64,000 nt of DNA from AP-15 sp963733945 (GTDB lineage: Bacteria > Pseudomonadota > Alphaproteobacteria > ATCC43930 > CGMCC-115725), in NCBI GenBank assembly GCA_963733945.1, contig CAVTFD010000040.1, positions 124,001-188,000 of the forward strand. Direction: 5' to 3'. The position numbers were made by a program, and so were the translations under genes. The notes beneath the pieces are model-generated. The model was not told the origin of the DNA and did no database searches. It saw nothing but the letters and a program-made list of their open reading frames with translations. Shown here one piece after another: positions 1 through 7,986 of the stretch. Numbering within the stretch: position 1 is the first letter of the stretch; each line of letters opens with the position of its first letter.

Positions 1-85
1 CGTTGTCGGCAGGCTGATAAAGACTTTCGCGGATCTCTCGGGATATGCCGATGCCGCCTTTGGTGGTGTAACTCGTGCGCTTCAT
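1..85 (-). CDS. Partial small protein, N-terminus only
   Basis: Only the first 28 codons are inside the window; the gene runs off the left edge. The ATG is preceded by a good AGGAGA ribosome-binding site six bases upstream, which is the main support. The visible protein begins MKRTSYTTKGGIGIS and shows no domain I recognise. Its product cannot be named from this fragment. Confidence 0.45.
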   Translation of the reverse strand, partial: MKRTSYTTKGGIGISREIRESLYQPADN

Positions 86-147
86 GCAGATCTCCTGTGC
101 GCTGGGGTCGCCTCGGGAGATCCGGGTAGGTTTGCCTCAAACTACAA

Positions 148-174
148 AGGCCGCCCGGAACTCCGAAGCGGCCT
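148..174. terminator. Hairpin, possible terminator
   Basis: A perfect 7-bp stem (AGGCCGC / GCGGCCT) encloses a 13-base loop in the gap between the left-edge gene and the beta-helix gene. There is no strong T run on either side, so a terminator role is only possible. Confidence 0.3.
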
Positions 175-331
175 CTATCGGAAATGTCAAACGACGGCCG
201 CCCGTGTCAGACGGGCCACCACCAAATCAGTGACTGAGCGAGCGAAATCATCGAAACTATCCTTAGCAGACTGATGTCCCCGCCGCAATCGCCGTCTAAC
301 ATGTGAACCGTCATAAAATCGCCAATCCGAG

Positions 332-1759
332 ATGCATCGCTTCTTCTCCCCACAAGTATCGTATAGCTTCTCGCGAAGCTTGCTCATCGGACTATGCGTT
401 GCCGCTCTCGGCTCCGGTCTCACATCCGCGATGGGGGTAGCGGCGCCCGTGCGTCAGGTGAGCAATACACCGGTTGAAGATTTCTGTGCATCGGGTAGGT
501 CCGGGCGGATCCTGCGCGGGGAGCCGTCGAACTATCGCAGGTTGCTTCCGACACTTACACCAGGCGACACGTTGGTTCTCGCGCCGGGACCATATCGACT
601 GCTGACGATTGCGCACATCAACGGGGCGCCCGGCCGGTGCATTACCATCACTGGTCCGGCGACAGGTCCACGCGCGGTGATCGTTGGCGCGATAGGATCC
701 AATACCGTCAACATCGTTGATTCGAGCTACGTCGTCGTCAGCAATCTCACGATCGACAGCCGCGGCATTCCTGGTGCGGATGGAATCAAGGCGCCCCTCA
801 CGCCGCATCCTGCGACGCATCACATCGTGCTCGACGGCAACGTGATTGTTGGCGCGGGGGCCAATCAGCAGAACGATGGGATCTCGACCAAGACCCCGAC
901 CTGGAATTGGGTCATCCGCCGCAACACCATCGTCGCCGCGGGGACCGCGATCTATCTCGGAGATTCCGACGGCGGCCAACCCTTTGTCGCCGGGATCATC
1001 GAAAACAATCTGGTTCTGGATCCTATCGGCTATTGCATGGAGATCAAATTTCAGCGGGCTCGCCCTGCTCTAGCCGGCATGCCCGAGGGACCGCAATCGA
1101 CGATTATCCGCAACAACGTATTCATCAAGGACGACCGCCTGTCACCCGAGGGCAATCGGCCGAACCTGCTGGTCGGCGGCTTCCCGGATACCGGCCCCGG
1201 CTCGCAAGATCTTTACCAAATTTACGGTAATCTGTTCGTTCATAATCCCCGTGAGGCACTATTTCAGGGCTCGGGTCGCATCAGTTTTCACGACAATATC
1301 CTGGTTGATGGGCAATATGCAGCCGCTGCTTTTCACGATCATGATTTGCCGCTTAGGCTGGCGCATGTCTACAACAACACGATCTACTCGTCACAAATCG
1401 GCATCAGCTTCGGCAGCCGGGCACGCGAAGGCGCAACTGTGCTGGGCAATCTTGTGTTCGCGTCGACGCCAATTTCCGGGATCGGCATCGACCAGAAAGA
1501 TAATCTCGTCGCCCAGACGGGCGATGCGCGGCAATATGTCAAGATGCCTGCAACCCAACTCGGGGTAATGGATTTCTTCCCGCGCCCAGGCAAGGTCAAC
1601 GGCGCACCCCTCGATCTGTCGCCCTTCGCGGCAGAGCTCGACTTCGACCGCGATTTCAACGGCATCAGCGAGGGCAGCCGCATTTTTCGCGGGGCCTATG
1701 CCGGCGAGGGAACAAACCCTGGGTGGCGGCTACAGGCGCAAATTAAGCCCGAGAACTAA
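332..1759 (+). CDS. Secreted right-handed beta-helix protein
   Basis: The 475-residue product starts with a signal-peptide-like N-terminus (basic start, hydrophobic core at about residues 14-35, Ala-rich end). The rest looks like a parallel beta-helix of the pectate-lyase/chondroitinase-B fold: recurring short blocks of the type 'N-hydrophobic-x-N/D-N' (for example VVVSNLTID, NNVFIKDD, IYGNLFVHN, VYNNTIYSS) at about 22-30 residue spacing. Such proteins bind or cleave polysaccharide outside the cytoplasm, but no catalytic residues can be assigned. It stands alone, and the gene on its right is convergent. Confidence 0.7.
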   Translation: MHRFFSPQVSYSFSRSLLIGLCVAALGSGLTSAMGVAAPVRQVSNTPVEDFCASGRSGRILRGEPSNYRRLLPTLTPGDTLVLAPGPYRLLTIAHINGAPGRCITITGPATGPRAVIVGAIGSNTVNIVDSSYVVVSNLTIDSRGIPGADGIKAPLTPHPATHHIVLDGNVIVGAGANQQNDGISTKTPTWNWVIRRNTIVAAGTAIYLGDSDGGQPFVAGIIENNLVLDPIGYCMEIKFQRARPALAGMPEGPQSTIIRNNVFIKDDRLSPEGNRPNLLVGGFPDTGPGSQDLYQIYGNLFVHNPREALFQGSGRISFHDNILVDGQYAAAAFHDHDLPLRLAHVYNNTIYSSQIGISFGSRAREGATVLGNLVFASTPISGIGIDQKDNLVAQTGDARQYVKMPATQLGVMDFFPRPGKVNGAPLDLSPFAAELDFDRDFNGISEGSRIFRGAYAGEGTNPGWRLQAQIKPEN

Positions 1760-1823
1760 TCCTCAGAGTTCTTCGTACATCTATGGGATTACTGTGGCTA
1801 TCCCGCCGCGTCTAGACGATCCG

Positions 1824-2942
1824 TCAGCGAGCGTCCCCCTCCTCGGCTGTTCGGTAGCGGACTACGGCGCTGACCGGTACGAGGACGAGGCCCTTACCCG
1901 CCAAACTCGGCAGCCATACCCGCAACGCCGCCAGGGTCGTGTCGTGGGCATGCCCGATGGCGATGGCGCTACCGTGCCGGCGAGCCACCTCTTCGACTTC
2001 GGCAAGCTGGCGGGAGATCGCAGCCGGGGCGAGATCGTCGTCGAGAAAAACGTCGCGCGCGGCGTGCGGTACACCGTCGGCCGCCGCCAGGCCGAACCCG
2101 ACGCTCCTGGCCGTCGTCCGCGAATTGAGAAAGACGAGACCGCGGGCGCGCAGTTCCTCGATGACTGGCGCCATCGCAGACCGATCGGCAGTAAATTTGC
2201 TGCCCATATGGTTATTGATGCCGACATAGCCGTCGAATCGGTCGAGCCCCCAGCGCAGCCGATCGAGGATCTCTTCGCGCGACAGCGAGGTGTAGAGCGC
2301 GTGTGGGCCGGGGTTCTCGCGCTGGTCGACCGCCTCCATCGGCACGTGCAGCAACAATTCATGGCCGGCCGAGCGTGCCGCTTCGGTCTGCTCCGCGAGG
2401 TCGGGGGCATAGGTCATAAACGACATGGTGACCGGCCCGGGGAGCCGGATTGCCGAGGCGGTCCGCGCCCGGTCGAGGCCGAGATCGTCAAGCACGATCG
2501 CGACGAGCGGCCGATTGCGGCTCGGTGGCGCCGGCACCGCAAACCGTAGCCATGCCGGCTCGGCGCGAGGCAATGCGGGCAGTGGTGGCGGCGGGCGCAA
2601 TGACGCCTGCTCTATCGGGCTCGGCGCAACGACGGCCTTCCCGAGTGAGAGGTTCGACCGCGCCGCGGGCGGGGCGGGAGCCGGGGAAGTAGCAGCTTTC
2701 GCCGTGATCATCCGCGGCGTATTCGTTCGGGGGATCTTCGGCTCGTGACGGCTCGGAAGCGTCGCCAGAAAGATACCGCCGCCTACCAATGCCAGGAGAA
2801 ACAGCAAGCCGAGCGGGTGGTGCTTGCTGCGGAGCCGCCTCCAAGTCCGCGTGAGCCGACGCCGCCCAGCCTTTGCCAATCGACCGATCCGACGACGAGA
2901 CCGCACCCCCCTGCCCTCAGATGGTTTACATCGGTCCGGCAT
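1824..2942 (-). CDS. Divergent polysaccharide deacetylase (YibQ/DUF610-like)
   Basis: 372 residues from the chosen ATG. An N-terminal Arg-rich cytoplasmic stretch leads to one membrane segment (about residues 43-62), then a Pro/Ala-rich linker and a C-terminal NodB-fold domain of the divergent type: VAIVLDDLGLD, a conserved HVPMEA block, NNHMGSKFT and a GHAHDTT motif near the end. In characterised relatives this domain is periplasmic and linked to the cell envelope; the substrate is not known. The open frame extends further upstream to 3623 across trpD, but that part is antisense. The start is uncertain because no clear ribosome-binding site precedes it. It is divergent from trpD. Confidence 0.72.
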   Translation of the reverse strand: MPDRCKPSEGRGVRSRRRIGRLAKAGRRRLTRTWRRLRSKHHPLGLLFLLALVGGGIFLATLPSRHEPKIPRTNTPRMITAKAATSPAPAPPAARSNLSLGKAVVAPSPIEQASLRPPPPLPALPRAEPAWLRFAVPAPPSRNRPLVAIVLDDLGLDRARTASAIRLPGPVTMSFMTYAPDLAEQTEAARSAGHELLLHVPMEAVDQRENPGPHALYTSLSREEILDRLRWGLDRFDGYVGINNHMGSKFTADRSAMAPVIEELRARGLVFLNSRTTARSVGFGLAAADGVPHAARDVFLDDDLAPAAISRQLAEVEEVARRHGSAIAIGHAHDTTLAALRVWLPSLAGKGLVLVPVSAVVRYRTAEEGDAR

Positions 2943-3028
2943 AGCGGGGTTGCTGTCCAAATGTCGAGACCAGCCCGTAATCTCAGCTTTGCCCGACGAC
3001 CATAAGTCTGCTCCGGAGCGATGATTTT

Positions 3029-3067
3029 GCAGCGGTCCGGACGCAGCGGTCCGGACGCAGCGTTCCG
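3029..3067. repeat. 14-bp tandem repeat, about 2.8 copies
   Basis: The unit GCAGCGGTCCGGAC occurs twice perfectly (3029-3042, 3043-3056) and then as a diverged partial copy to 3067. It lies in the divergent spacer between the deacetylase gene and trpD, about 100 bases before trpD, so it could influence either promoter. Confidence 0.7.
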
Positions 3068-3168
3068 TCCGGCGGCGCAGGCTGATATAAGAGGGCTTGA
3101 TTGCAGGCGAATCCGCTGAAGCTGCAAATCGATGATTTTCTCTGCTCGGTGACCGCGGAAACTGACGC

Positions 3169-4218
3169 ATGAATGCCGCCACCGTCGATCTCAAATCGTT
3201 GCTCTCGCTGGTCGCACAGGGGCGCAGCCTCAGCGAGAGCGAGGCCGAAGCGGCGTTCGACATCATCATGAGCGGCGACGCCACACCGTCGCAAATGGGC
3301 GCGTTTCTGATGGCCTTGCGGGTGCGCGGCGAGACCGTCGACGAAATCGCCGGCGCGGCGCGGATTATGCGGGCAAAGGCGGTCGCGATCGACGCGCCCG
3401 CGGGGACGATCGACACCTGCGGCACCGGCGGCGATTCCTCGGGCAGCTTCAACATCTCGACCGCGAGCGCATTGGTGGTCGCCGGTTGCGGCGTCCCGGT
3501 CGCCAAGCACGGCAACCGCGCGCTTTCGTCCAAATCGGGCTCGGCCGATGTGCTGACCGCGCTCGGCGTCAACATCGATGCCGACCTCTCCATCGTGCGC
3601 GCCTGCCTGTGGGAGATCGGCATCGGCTTTCTGATGGCGCCGCGTCACCACAGCGCCACCCGCCATGTGGCGCCGACCCGTGTCGAACTCGGCACCAGGA
3701 CAATATTCAATCTATTAGGTCCGCTGTCGAACCCGGCTCATGCGCGCCGCCAGCTCGCCGGGGTATTCGCCCCCGAATGGGTGCGGCCGATGGCCGAGGT
3801 GCTCGACCGGCTCGGCGGCGACCGCGCCTGGGTCGTGCATGGCGACGGGCTGGACGAGCTGACCACAACGGGCCCGACGACGGTCGCCGCGCTCGACAAC
3901 GGCAAGGTCGAAACCTTTGAGATCACCGCCGCGGATGCCGGACTGCCGTCTGGGCGGCTCGAAGATTTGCGCGGCGGCGCGCCCGCGCATAATGCACGGC
4001 TAATGCAAGACCTGCTCGCAGGCTTGGGCGGACCGTTGCGTGATGTCGTGCTGTTGAATAGCGCCGCCGCGTTGCTGATCGCCGGCCGCGCCACTAATCT
4101 CTACGAGGGTGTCGAGCTTGCCGCCCGCTCGATCAATTCGAGGGCGGCACGCCGCGTGCTTGACGATCTCGTCGCGCGCACGAACGCGCCGGCAGAGACC
4201 GCGGAGGCCACCCGATGA
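3169..4218 (+). CDS. trpD: Anthranilate phosphoribosyltransferase
   Basis: Transfers phosphoribose from PRPP to anthranilate, the second step from chorismate to tryptophan (EC 2.4.2.18), in the cytoplasm. The 349-residue length is normal. Family signatures are all present: CGTGGD (PRPP/Mg loop), KHGNRALSSKSGSAD, the MAPRHHSATRHV anthranilate-binding block, GTRTIFNLLGPLSNP and DGLDE. The stop overlaps the next start as ATGA, so trpC-moaC is probably translationally coupled. trpE and trpG, often adjacent in related genomes, are not upstream here: the preceding gene is divergent. Confidence 0.96.
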   Translation: MNAATVDLKSLLSLVAQGRSLSESEAEAAFDIIMSGDATPSQMGAFLMALRVRGETVDEIAGAARIMRAKAVAIDAPAGTIDTCGTGGDSSGSFNISTASALVVAGCGVPVAKHGNRALSSKSGSADVLTALGVNIDADLSIVRACLWEIGIGFLMAPRHHSATRHVAPTRVELGTRTIFNLLGPLSNPAHARRQLAGVFAPEWVRPMAEVLDRLGGDRAWVVHGDGLDELTTTGPTTVAALDNGKVETFEITAADAGLPSGRLEDLRGGAPAHNARLMQDLLAGLGGPLRDVVLLNSAAALLIAGRATNLYEGVELAARSINSRAARRVLDDLVARTNAPAETAEATR

Positions 4219-5480
4219 GCGACGTGCTCGACCGCATCTGCGCCGACAAGCGCGCCCATGTCGCCCGCGCCAAGGCGGCGGTCCCGGAAGCGGCGCTGGT
4301 GGCCAGCCTTACCGCGGCGCCACCGGTGCGTCCGTTTGCGGCTGCGCTCGAGCAGCATCTCGCCGCGGGCCGCTATGGCCTGATCGCCGAAATCAAAAAA
4401 GCCTCGCCGAGCGCCGGGCTGATCCGGGAAGATTTCGATCCGGCCGAATTGGCGCGCGCCTATGCGGCGGGCGGCGCCACCTGTCTTTCGGTGCTGACCG
4501 ACACCCCTTATTTCCAAGGCAGCGATGACGATCTGCGGATGGCGCGGAACGCCGTCTCGCTGCCGGCGCTGCGCAAGGATTTCATCCTCGACCCGTACCA
4601 GATCATAGAAAGCCGTCATATCGGCGCCGATTGCGTGCTGCTGATCATGGCGGCGCTGTCGGATGCCGCGGCTCGCGAGTTGGCCGCCGCCGCGGTCGAG
4701 CATGGGCTCGATGTGCTGGCTGAGGCCCATGATCAGGCCGAACTAGAGCGGGCGCTGCTGCTTGGCGTGAGGCTGATCGGCATCAACAACCGCAACCTGA
4801 AAACCTTAGCTGTTGATCTCGGCACCACCGAAAGACTGGCGCGGGATGTTCCCGCCGACCGTCTCGTCGTCGCCGAAAGCGGGATTCGCAGCCCCGATGA
4901 TCTCGACCGCCTCGCGGCATCTGGAGCGCAGTGCTTTCTCGTCGGCGAGACGCTGATGCGCGAGCCCGACGTCGCTGCTGCGACGCGCCGCCTGCTCGGC
5001 CTCCCCGAATTCAGCCATCTCGACGCGCAGGGCCGCGCCCGCATGGTCGATGTGTCCGAGAAGGATGAAACCGATCGCATTGCCGTTGCCGGCGCGCGGG
5101 TCGTCATGCGCCCGCAAACGCTCGAACGCATCCGCGCCGGTGACGTCGCGAAGGGCGACGTGCTCGCGGTCGCACGGCTTGCCGGCATCATGGCGGCAAA
5201 GCGCACCGCCGAGCTGATCCCGCTGTGCCATCCGCTGGCCTTGACCTCGGTTGAGGTCGATCTCGCCTGCGTGCCCGAGCGCAGCGCGGTCGAGATCACC
5301 GCCACTTGTCGCTTGCGCGGGCGCACCGGGGTCGAGATGGAGGCGCTGACGGCGGCGAGCGTCGCGGCGCTGACGATCTATGACATGTGCAAGGCCGTCG
5401 ATCGCGGGATGACCGTCACCGATCTCCGGCTATTGCGCAAATCTGGCGGGAAATCAGGCGATTGGGAGGCAGTATTGTGA
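4215..5480 (+). CDS. trpC-moaC: TrpC-MoaC fusion: indole-glycerol-P synthase / cPMP synthase
   Basis: One open frame of 421 residues holds two normally separate enzymes. Residues 1 to about 262 are indole-3-glycerol phosphate synthase (EC 4.1.1.48): LIAEIKKASPSAG, LRKDFILDPYQI, GINNRNLKT and VAESGI. Residues about 263-421 are MoaC, cyclic pyranopterin monophosphate synthase (EC 4.6.1.17) of molybdenum cofactor synthesis: MVDVSEK, ELIPLCHPL, GVEMEALTAASVAAL, YDMCKA and KSGGKSGDW. The junction reads LLGLPEFSHLDAQG with no stop codon and no ATG at the usual MoaC start. Both halves look full length with intact motifs. A short in-frame deletion in nature or in the assembly would also produce this. 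The gene lies between trpD and moeA, which it overlaps by four bases (GTGA). Confidence 0.93.
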   Translation: MSDVLDRICADKRAHVARAKAAVPEAALVASLTAAPPVRPFAAALEQHLAAGRYGLIAEIKKASPSAGLIREDFDPAELARAYAAGGATCLSVLTDTPYFQGSDDDLRMARNAVSLPALRKDFILDPYQIIESRHIGADCVLLIMAALSDAAARELAAAAVEHGLDVLAEAHDQAELERALLLGVRLIGINNRNLKTLAVDLGTTERLARDVPADRLVVAESGIRSPDDLDRLAASGAQCFLVGETLMREPDVAAATRRLLGLPEFSHLDAQGRARMVDVSEKDETDRIAVAGARVVMRPQTLERIRAGDVAKGDVLAVARLAGIMAAKRTAELIPLCHPLALTSVEVDLACVPERSAVEITATCRLRGRTGVEMEALTAASVAALTIYDMCKAVDRGMTVTDLRLLRKSGGKSGDWEAVL

Positions 5481-6691
5481 TCTCGGTCGAAGAAGCCCTC
5501 ACCCGTCTGCTGGCCCTGGTCGAGGCCTTGCCACCCGAGCAGATTTCGCTCGCCGACGGACTCGGCCGGGTTCTCGCCGAAGCCGTCTCGGCGCGTCGCA
5601 CCCAGCCGCCCTTCGCGGTCTCGGCGATGGACGGATATGCCGTGCGCGCCGACGACCTGGCGCGGATGCCGGTCGAATTGCGCATCGTCGCCGAAGTGCC
5701 GGCGGGGTCCGGGTTCGGTGGCCATGTCGGCCCGGGCGAGGCTGCGCGGATTTTTACCGGGGCGCCGATGCCGGCGGGCACCGACACGATCGTAATCCAG
5801 GAGGACACCGAACGCCTGGGCGACCGCGTGCGCGTGCTCGAAGGGGCGCCGCGCGGACGCTATGTGCGCCGCGAGGGCCTTGATTTCGCCGAGGGCGACG
5901 CGTTGCTGAACCCCGGCCGGCGGCTCAGCGCGCGCGACGTCGGTCTGTTGGCGGCGATGAACCGCCCTTGGCTCTTTGTCCATCGCCGGCCGCGCATCGG
6001 CATCTTGTCGACCGGCGACGAAATCGTGATGCCGGGCGATCCGATCGGGCCACATCAGATCGTCAGCTCCAACAGCTTGGCGCTGGCTGCGATCGTCACG
6101 GCTTGCGACGGGGTGGCGGTTTCGGTCGGCAACGCGCCTGACGACCCCGAGGCGCTGCGCCGCATTGCCGCCGCAACCAGCGGCGTCGACTTGCTGGTCA
6201 CGACCGGCGGGGTTTCGGTCGGCGAGCACGATCTGGTGCGCGTGGCGCTGGCCGTGGACGGGTTCGAGCTCGATTTCTGGCAGATCGCGATGCGACCGGG
6301 AAAGCCGTTGATGGTCGGCCGCTACCGCGGGACCCCGATGCTCGGGCTGCCCGGCAACCCGGTATCGACCTTTGTCTGCGCAATGCTGTTCCTCAAGCCG
6401 GCGATCGAGCGGTTGAGCGGCCTTTCCGCAGCCGCGGAACCCGTGGCGACCGCGCGGCTCGGCGCGGCCCTGGCGGCAAACGACCGACGCCAGGATTATC
6501 TGCGCGCCCGTTTCGCCCGCGCCTCCGATGGCGTCGAGGAGGTGTTTGCGTTCGACGTCCAGGACAGCTCGATGATGCGGCTGCTCTCGGCCGCCGACTG
6601 CCTGATTCTGCGCCCGCCGCACGCCCCTGCCGCCGCGCCCGGCAGTATTGTACCGATCATTCGCTTTCCGACGGGAGCTTGGCCGATCTGA
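5477..6691 (+). CDS. moeA: Molybdopterin molybdenumtransferase
   Basis: Inserts molybdate into adenylylated molybdopterin to give active molybdenum cofactor (EC 2.10.1.1). 404 residues, normal length. Motifs: SAMDGYAVRADD, RIFTGAPMPAGTDTIV, ILSTGDEIV, TTGGVSVGEHDLV, MRPGKPLMVG and GLPGNPVSTFV. The GTG start at 5477 is chosen because GGGAGG lies seven bases upstream and the start overlaps the moaC stop as GTGA. The cofactor would be needed by the molybdenum hydroxylase encoded at 46.4-50.2 kb. Confidence 0.95.
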   Translation: MISVEEALTRLLALVEALPPEQISLADGLGRVLAEAVSARRTQPPFAVSAMDGYAVRADDLARMPVELRIVAEVPAGSGFGGHVGPGEAARIFTGAPMPAGTDTIVIQEDTERLGDRVRVLEGAPRGRYVRREGLDFAEGDALLNPGRRLSARDVGLLAAMNRPWLFVHRRPRIGILSTGDEIVMPGDPIGPHQIVSSNSLALAAIVTACDGVAVSVGNAPDDPEALRRIAAATSGVDLLVTTGGVSVGEHDLVRVALAVDGFELDFWQIAMRPGKPLMVGRYRGTPMLGLPGNPVSTFVCAMLFLKPAIERLSGLSAAAEPVATARLGAALAANDRRQDYLRARFARASDGVEEVFAFDVQDSSMMRLLSAADCLILRPPHAPAAAPGSIVPIIRFPTGAWPI

Positions 6692-6728
6692 TCGGCCGCC
6701 TGCACTCAAATTTGGTCCCCCGCGGTAC

Positions 6729-6757
6729 TTGACGCGCCGCGCGAACTAAAGTAGAAC
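6729..6757 (+). promoter_or_regulatory. lexA promoter with alphaproteobacterial SOS box
   Basis: GAAC at 6743-6746 and 6754-6757 are separated by seven bases, the GAAC-N7-GAAC direct repeat bound by alphaproteobacterial LexA. It overlaps the -10 of a plausible promoter: TTGACG at 6729-6734, 17-base spacer, TAGAAC at 6752-6757. Binding here would block polymerase and autoregulate lexA, which starts 46 bases downstream. Confidence 0.85.
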
Positions 6758-6803
6758 GAACTCAGCGTTTAGGATTCGTTCCCACTGCCCGAATGGGGGT
6801 TTC

Positions 6804-7508
6804 ATGCTGACCGTAAAGCAGCGCGAGTTGCTGCTGTTCATAAACCAGCGGCTGACCGCAACCGGGGTGTCACCATCGTTCGACGAGATGAAGGATGCCC
6901 TGCACCTCAGGTCCAAATCGGGGATTCACCGGCTCGTCGGCGGGCTCGAAGAGCGCGGCTTCATCCGTCGCCTGCCGCATCGGGCGCGGGCATTGGAAGT
7001 GATCAAATTGCCCGAGGAGAGCGCCGCCGGGGTGGCAGGCGACCGCGGCAGGTTCTCGCCGACCGTAATTCGCGGCGATTTCAAAGCCTCGCTGCCGGGC
7101 GCCCCGGTCGCCCCCGACGTCGAGGCGGTCGATCTGCCGCTCTACGGCCGAATCGCCGCTGGCACGCCGATCGAAGCGTTGCGCGACCAGAGTGCGACGG
7201 TCGGCGTCCCGGCGAGCCTGCTCGGTCATGGGAGCGAGCACTACGCGCTCGAAGTTGCCGGCGACAGCATGATCGAGGCCGGTATCCTCGACGGCGACAC
7301 CGTGATCATCGAGCGCGGCGATAGCGCCGAAAACGGCGCCGTTGTCGTGGCCCTCGTCGACAAAGAAGAGGTCACCTTGAAGCGGCTGCGCCGGCGCGGG
7401 GCCTCAATCGCACTCGAACCGGCGAACAAGGCCTATGAAACCCGGATCTTCGGCCCTGACCGGGTCGAAGTTCAGGGCCGCCTCGTCGGCCTGCTGCGCC
7501 GCTACTGA
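6804..7508 (+). CDS. lexA: LexA repressor
   Basis: SOS-response repressor and self-cleaving serine protease (EC 3.4.21.88). 234 residues: winged-helix DNA-binding domain at about 1-70, a linker, and the S24 domain from about 110. The cleavage site Ala119-Gly120 lies in GRIAAGTP. The catalytic dyad is Ser155 (GDSMIEAG) and Lys193 (VTLKRL). The N-terminus starts MLTVKQRELL with recognition helix residues SKSGIHRLV, the alphaproteobacterial type that fits the upstream GAAC-N7-GAAC box. It has its own promoter although it follows moeA. Confidence 0.96.
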   Translation: MLTVKQRELLLFINQRLTATGVSPSFDEMKDALHLRSKSGIHRLVGGLEERGFIRRLPHRARALEVIKLPEESAAGVAGDRGRFSPTVIRGDFKASLPGAPVAPDVEAVDLPLYGRIAAGTPIEALRDQSATVGVPASLLGHGSEHYALEVAGDSMIEAGILDGDTVIIERGDSAENGAVVVALVDKEEVTLKRLRRRGASIALEPANKAYETRIFGPDRVEVQGRLVGLLRRY

Positions 7509-7753
7509 CGACTGCGCTCGCTCGGTTCGGAGCCTTAGCAGCAGGCCCGCCTCCCCTCACCCGCCTCGCCGTCGAGACCGGCTGTTCGCCATGGGTTATC
7601 GCGGAGTAGCAAACTGGCGAGAATGCCGGCGGGGCAGCGGCCTTCCGATCTAGTTCTGCATTCCCGCCAGCAGACGGTTCGGTGCCAGAGTAATGGAATA
7701 GCCGCAACGACAAAGCGCTTGCGTCGCGCCCGTCGCGCGGTTAACGTGCCCTT
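7509..7753. other. Intergenic stretch before the DAHP synthase leader
   Basis: Between the lexA stop and the putative leader peptide. I see no gene or tRNA. A weak promoter-like pair, TTGCGT at 7719-7724 and TAACGT at 7742-7747 with a 17-base spacer, would place a transcript start at about 7754, on or near the leader ATG. Confidence 0.4.
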
Positions 7754-7819
7754 ATGATTGGGATAAGCACCCGCATTTTCGCGCGATTTTGGTACTGCCG
7801 GTACATGACGGCGGCCTAG
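7754..7819 (+). CDS. Putative aromatic attenuator leader peptide
   Basis: A 21-codon open frame, MIGISTRIFARFWYCRYMTAA, ends in TAG. It holds two Phe, one Trp and two Tyr within nine residues, and lies just upstream of a perfect terminator-type hairpin (7843-7867) and of class II DAHP synthase, the first enzyme of aromatic amino-acid synthesis. GGCGGC at 7810-7815, inside the last codons, can pair with GCCGCC of the hairpin's 5' arm to form an antiterminator. There is no Shine-Dalgarno sequence; the promoter-like pair upstream would make it leaderless or nearly so, as described for trpL of rhizobia. The attenuation role is inferred. Confidence 0.6.
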   Translation: MIGISTRIFARFWYCRYMTAA

Positions 7820-7842
7820 GATCACGCGCTTGCGTTTTTTCC

Positions 7843-7867
7843 AAAGCCGCCTTACCGAGGCGGCTTT
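7843..7867 (+). terminator. Attenuator-type hairpin upstream of DAHP synthase
   Basis: A perfect 9-bp stem (AAAGCCGCC / GGCGGCTTT) with a 7-base loop is followed by TTT within the stem and CGTGTTT. It lies 23 bases after the leader peptide stop and about 120 bases before the DAHP synthase start. Its 5' arm can alternatively pair with 7810-7815. Confidence 0.65.
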
Positions 7868-7986
7868 CGTGTTTCAAGCTCTCGCTGATCCGAATGTCGC
7901 CGATGGTGGAGCGGCCTCCAACCTGGAGGTGATGCATGACCCGGTCGACCCCAAAACGCGACGAGAAGGCGAGGAGGAATAACAAC

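Noticed and set aside
187..423. 78-residue minus-strand open frame upstream of the beta-helix gene
   Set aside because: Overlaps the signal peptide of a convincing secreted protein and has no ribosome-binding site or recognisable domain.
4985..5025. Separate moaC start inside the trpC-moaC frame
   Set aside because: No ATG or ribosome-binding site at the usual place; the only nearby ATG is the conserved internal Met of MVDVSEK, which would remove the N-terminal strand.
5378..6709. 443-residue minus-strand open frame over moeA
   Set aside because: Arg/His-rich low-complexity product with no motifs; antisense shadow of moeA.
7509..7753. tRNA gene between lexA and DAHP synthase
   Set aside because: No cloverleaf, TTCGANNC-type T-loop in context, or CCA-side acceptor pairing could be found.
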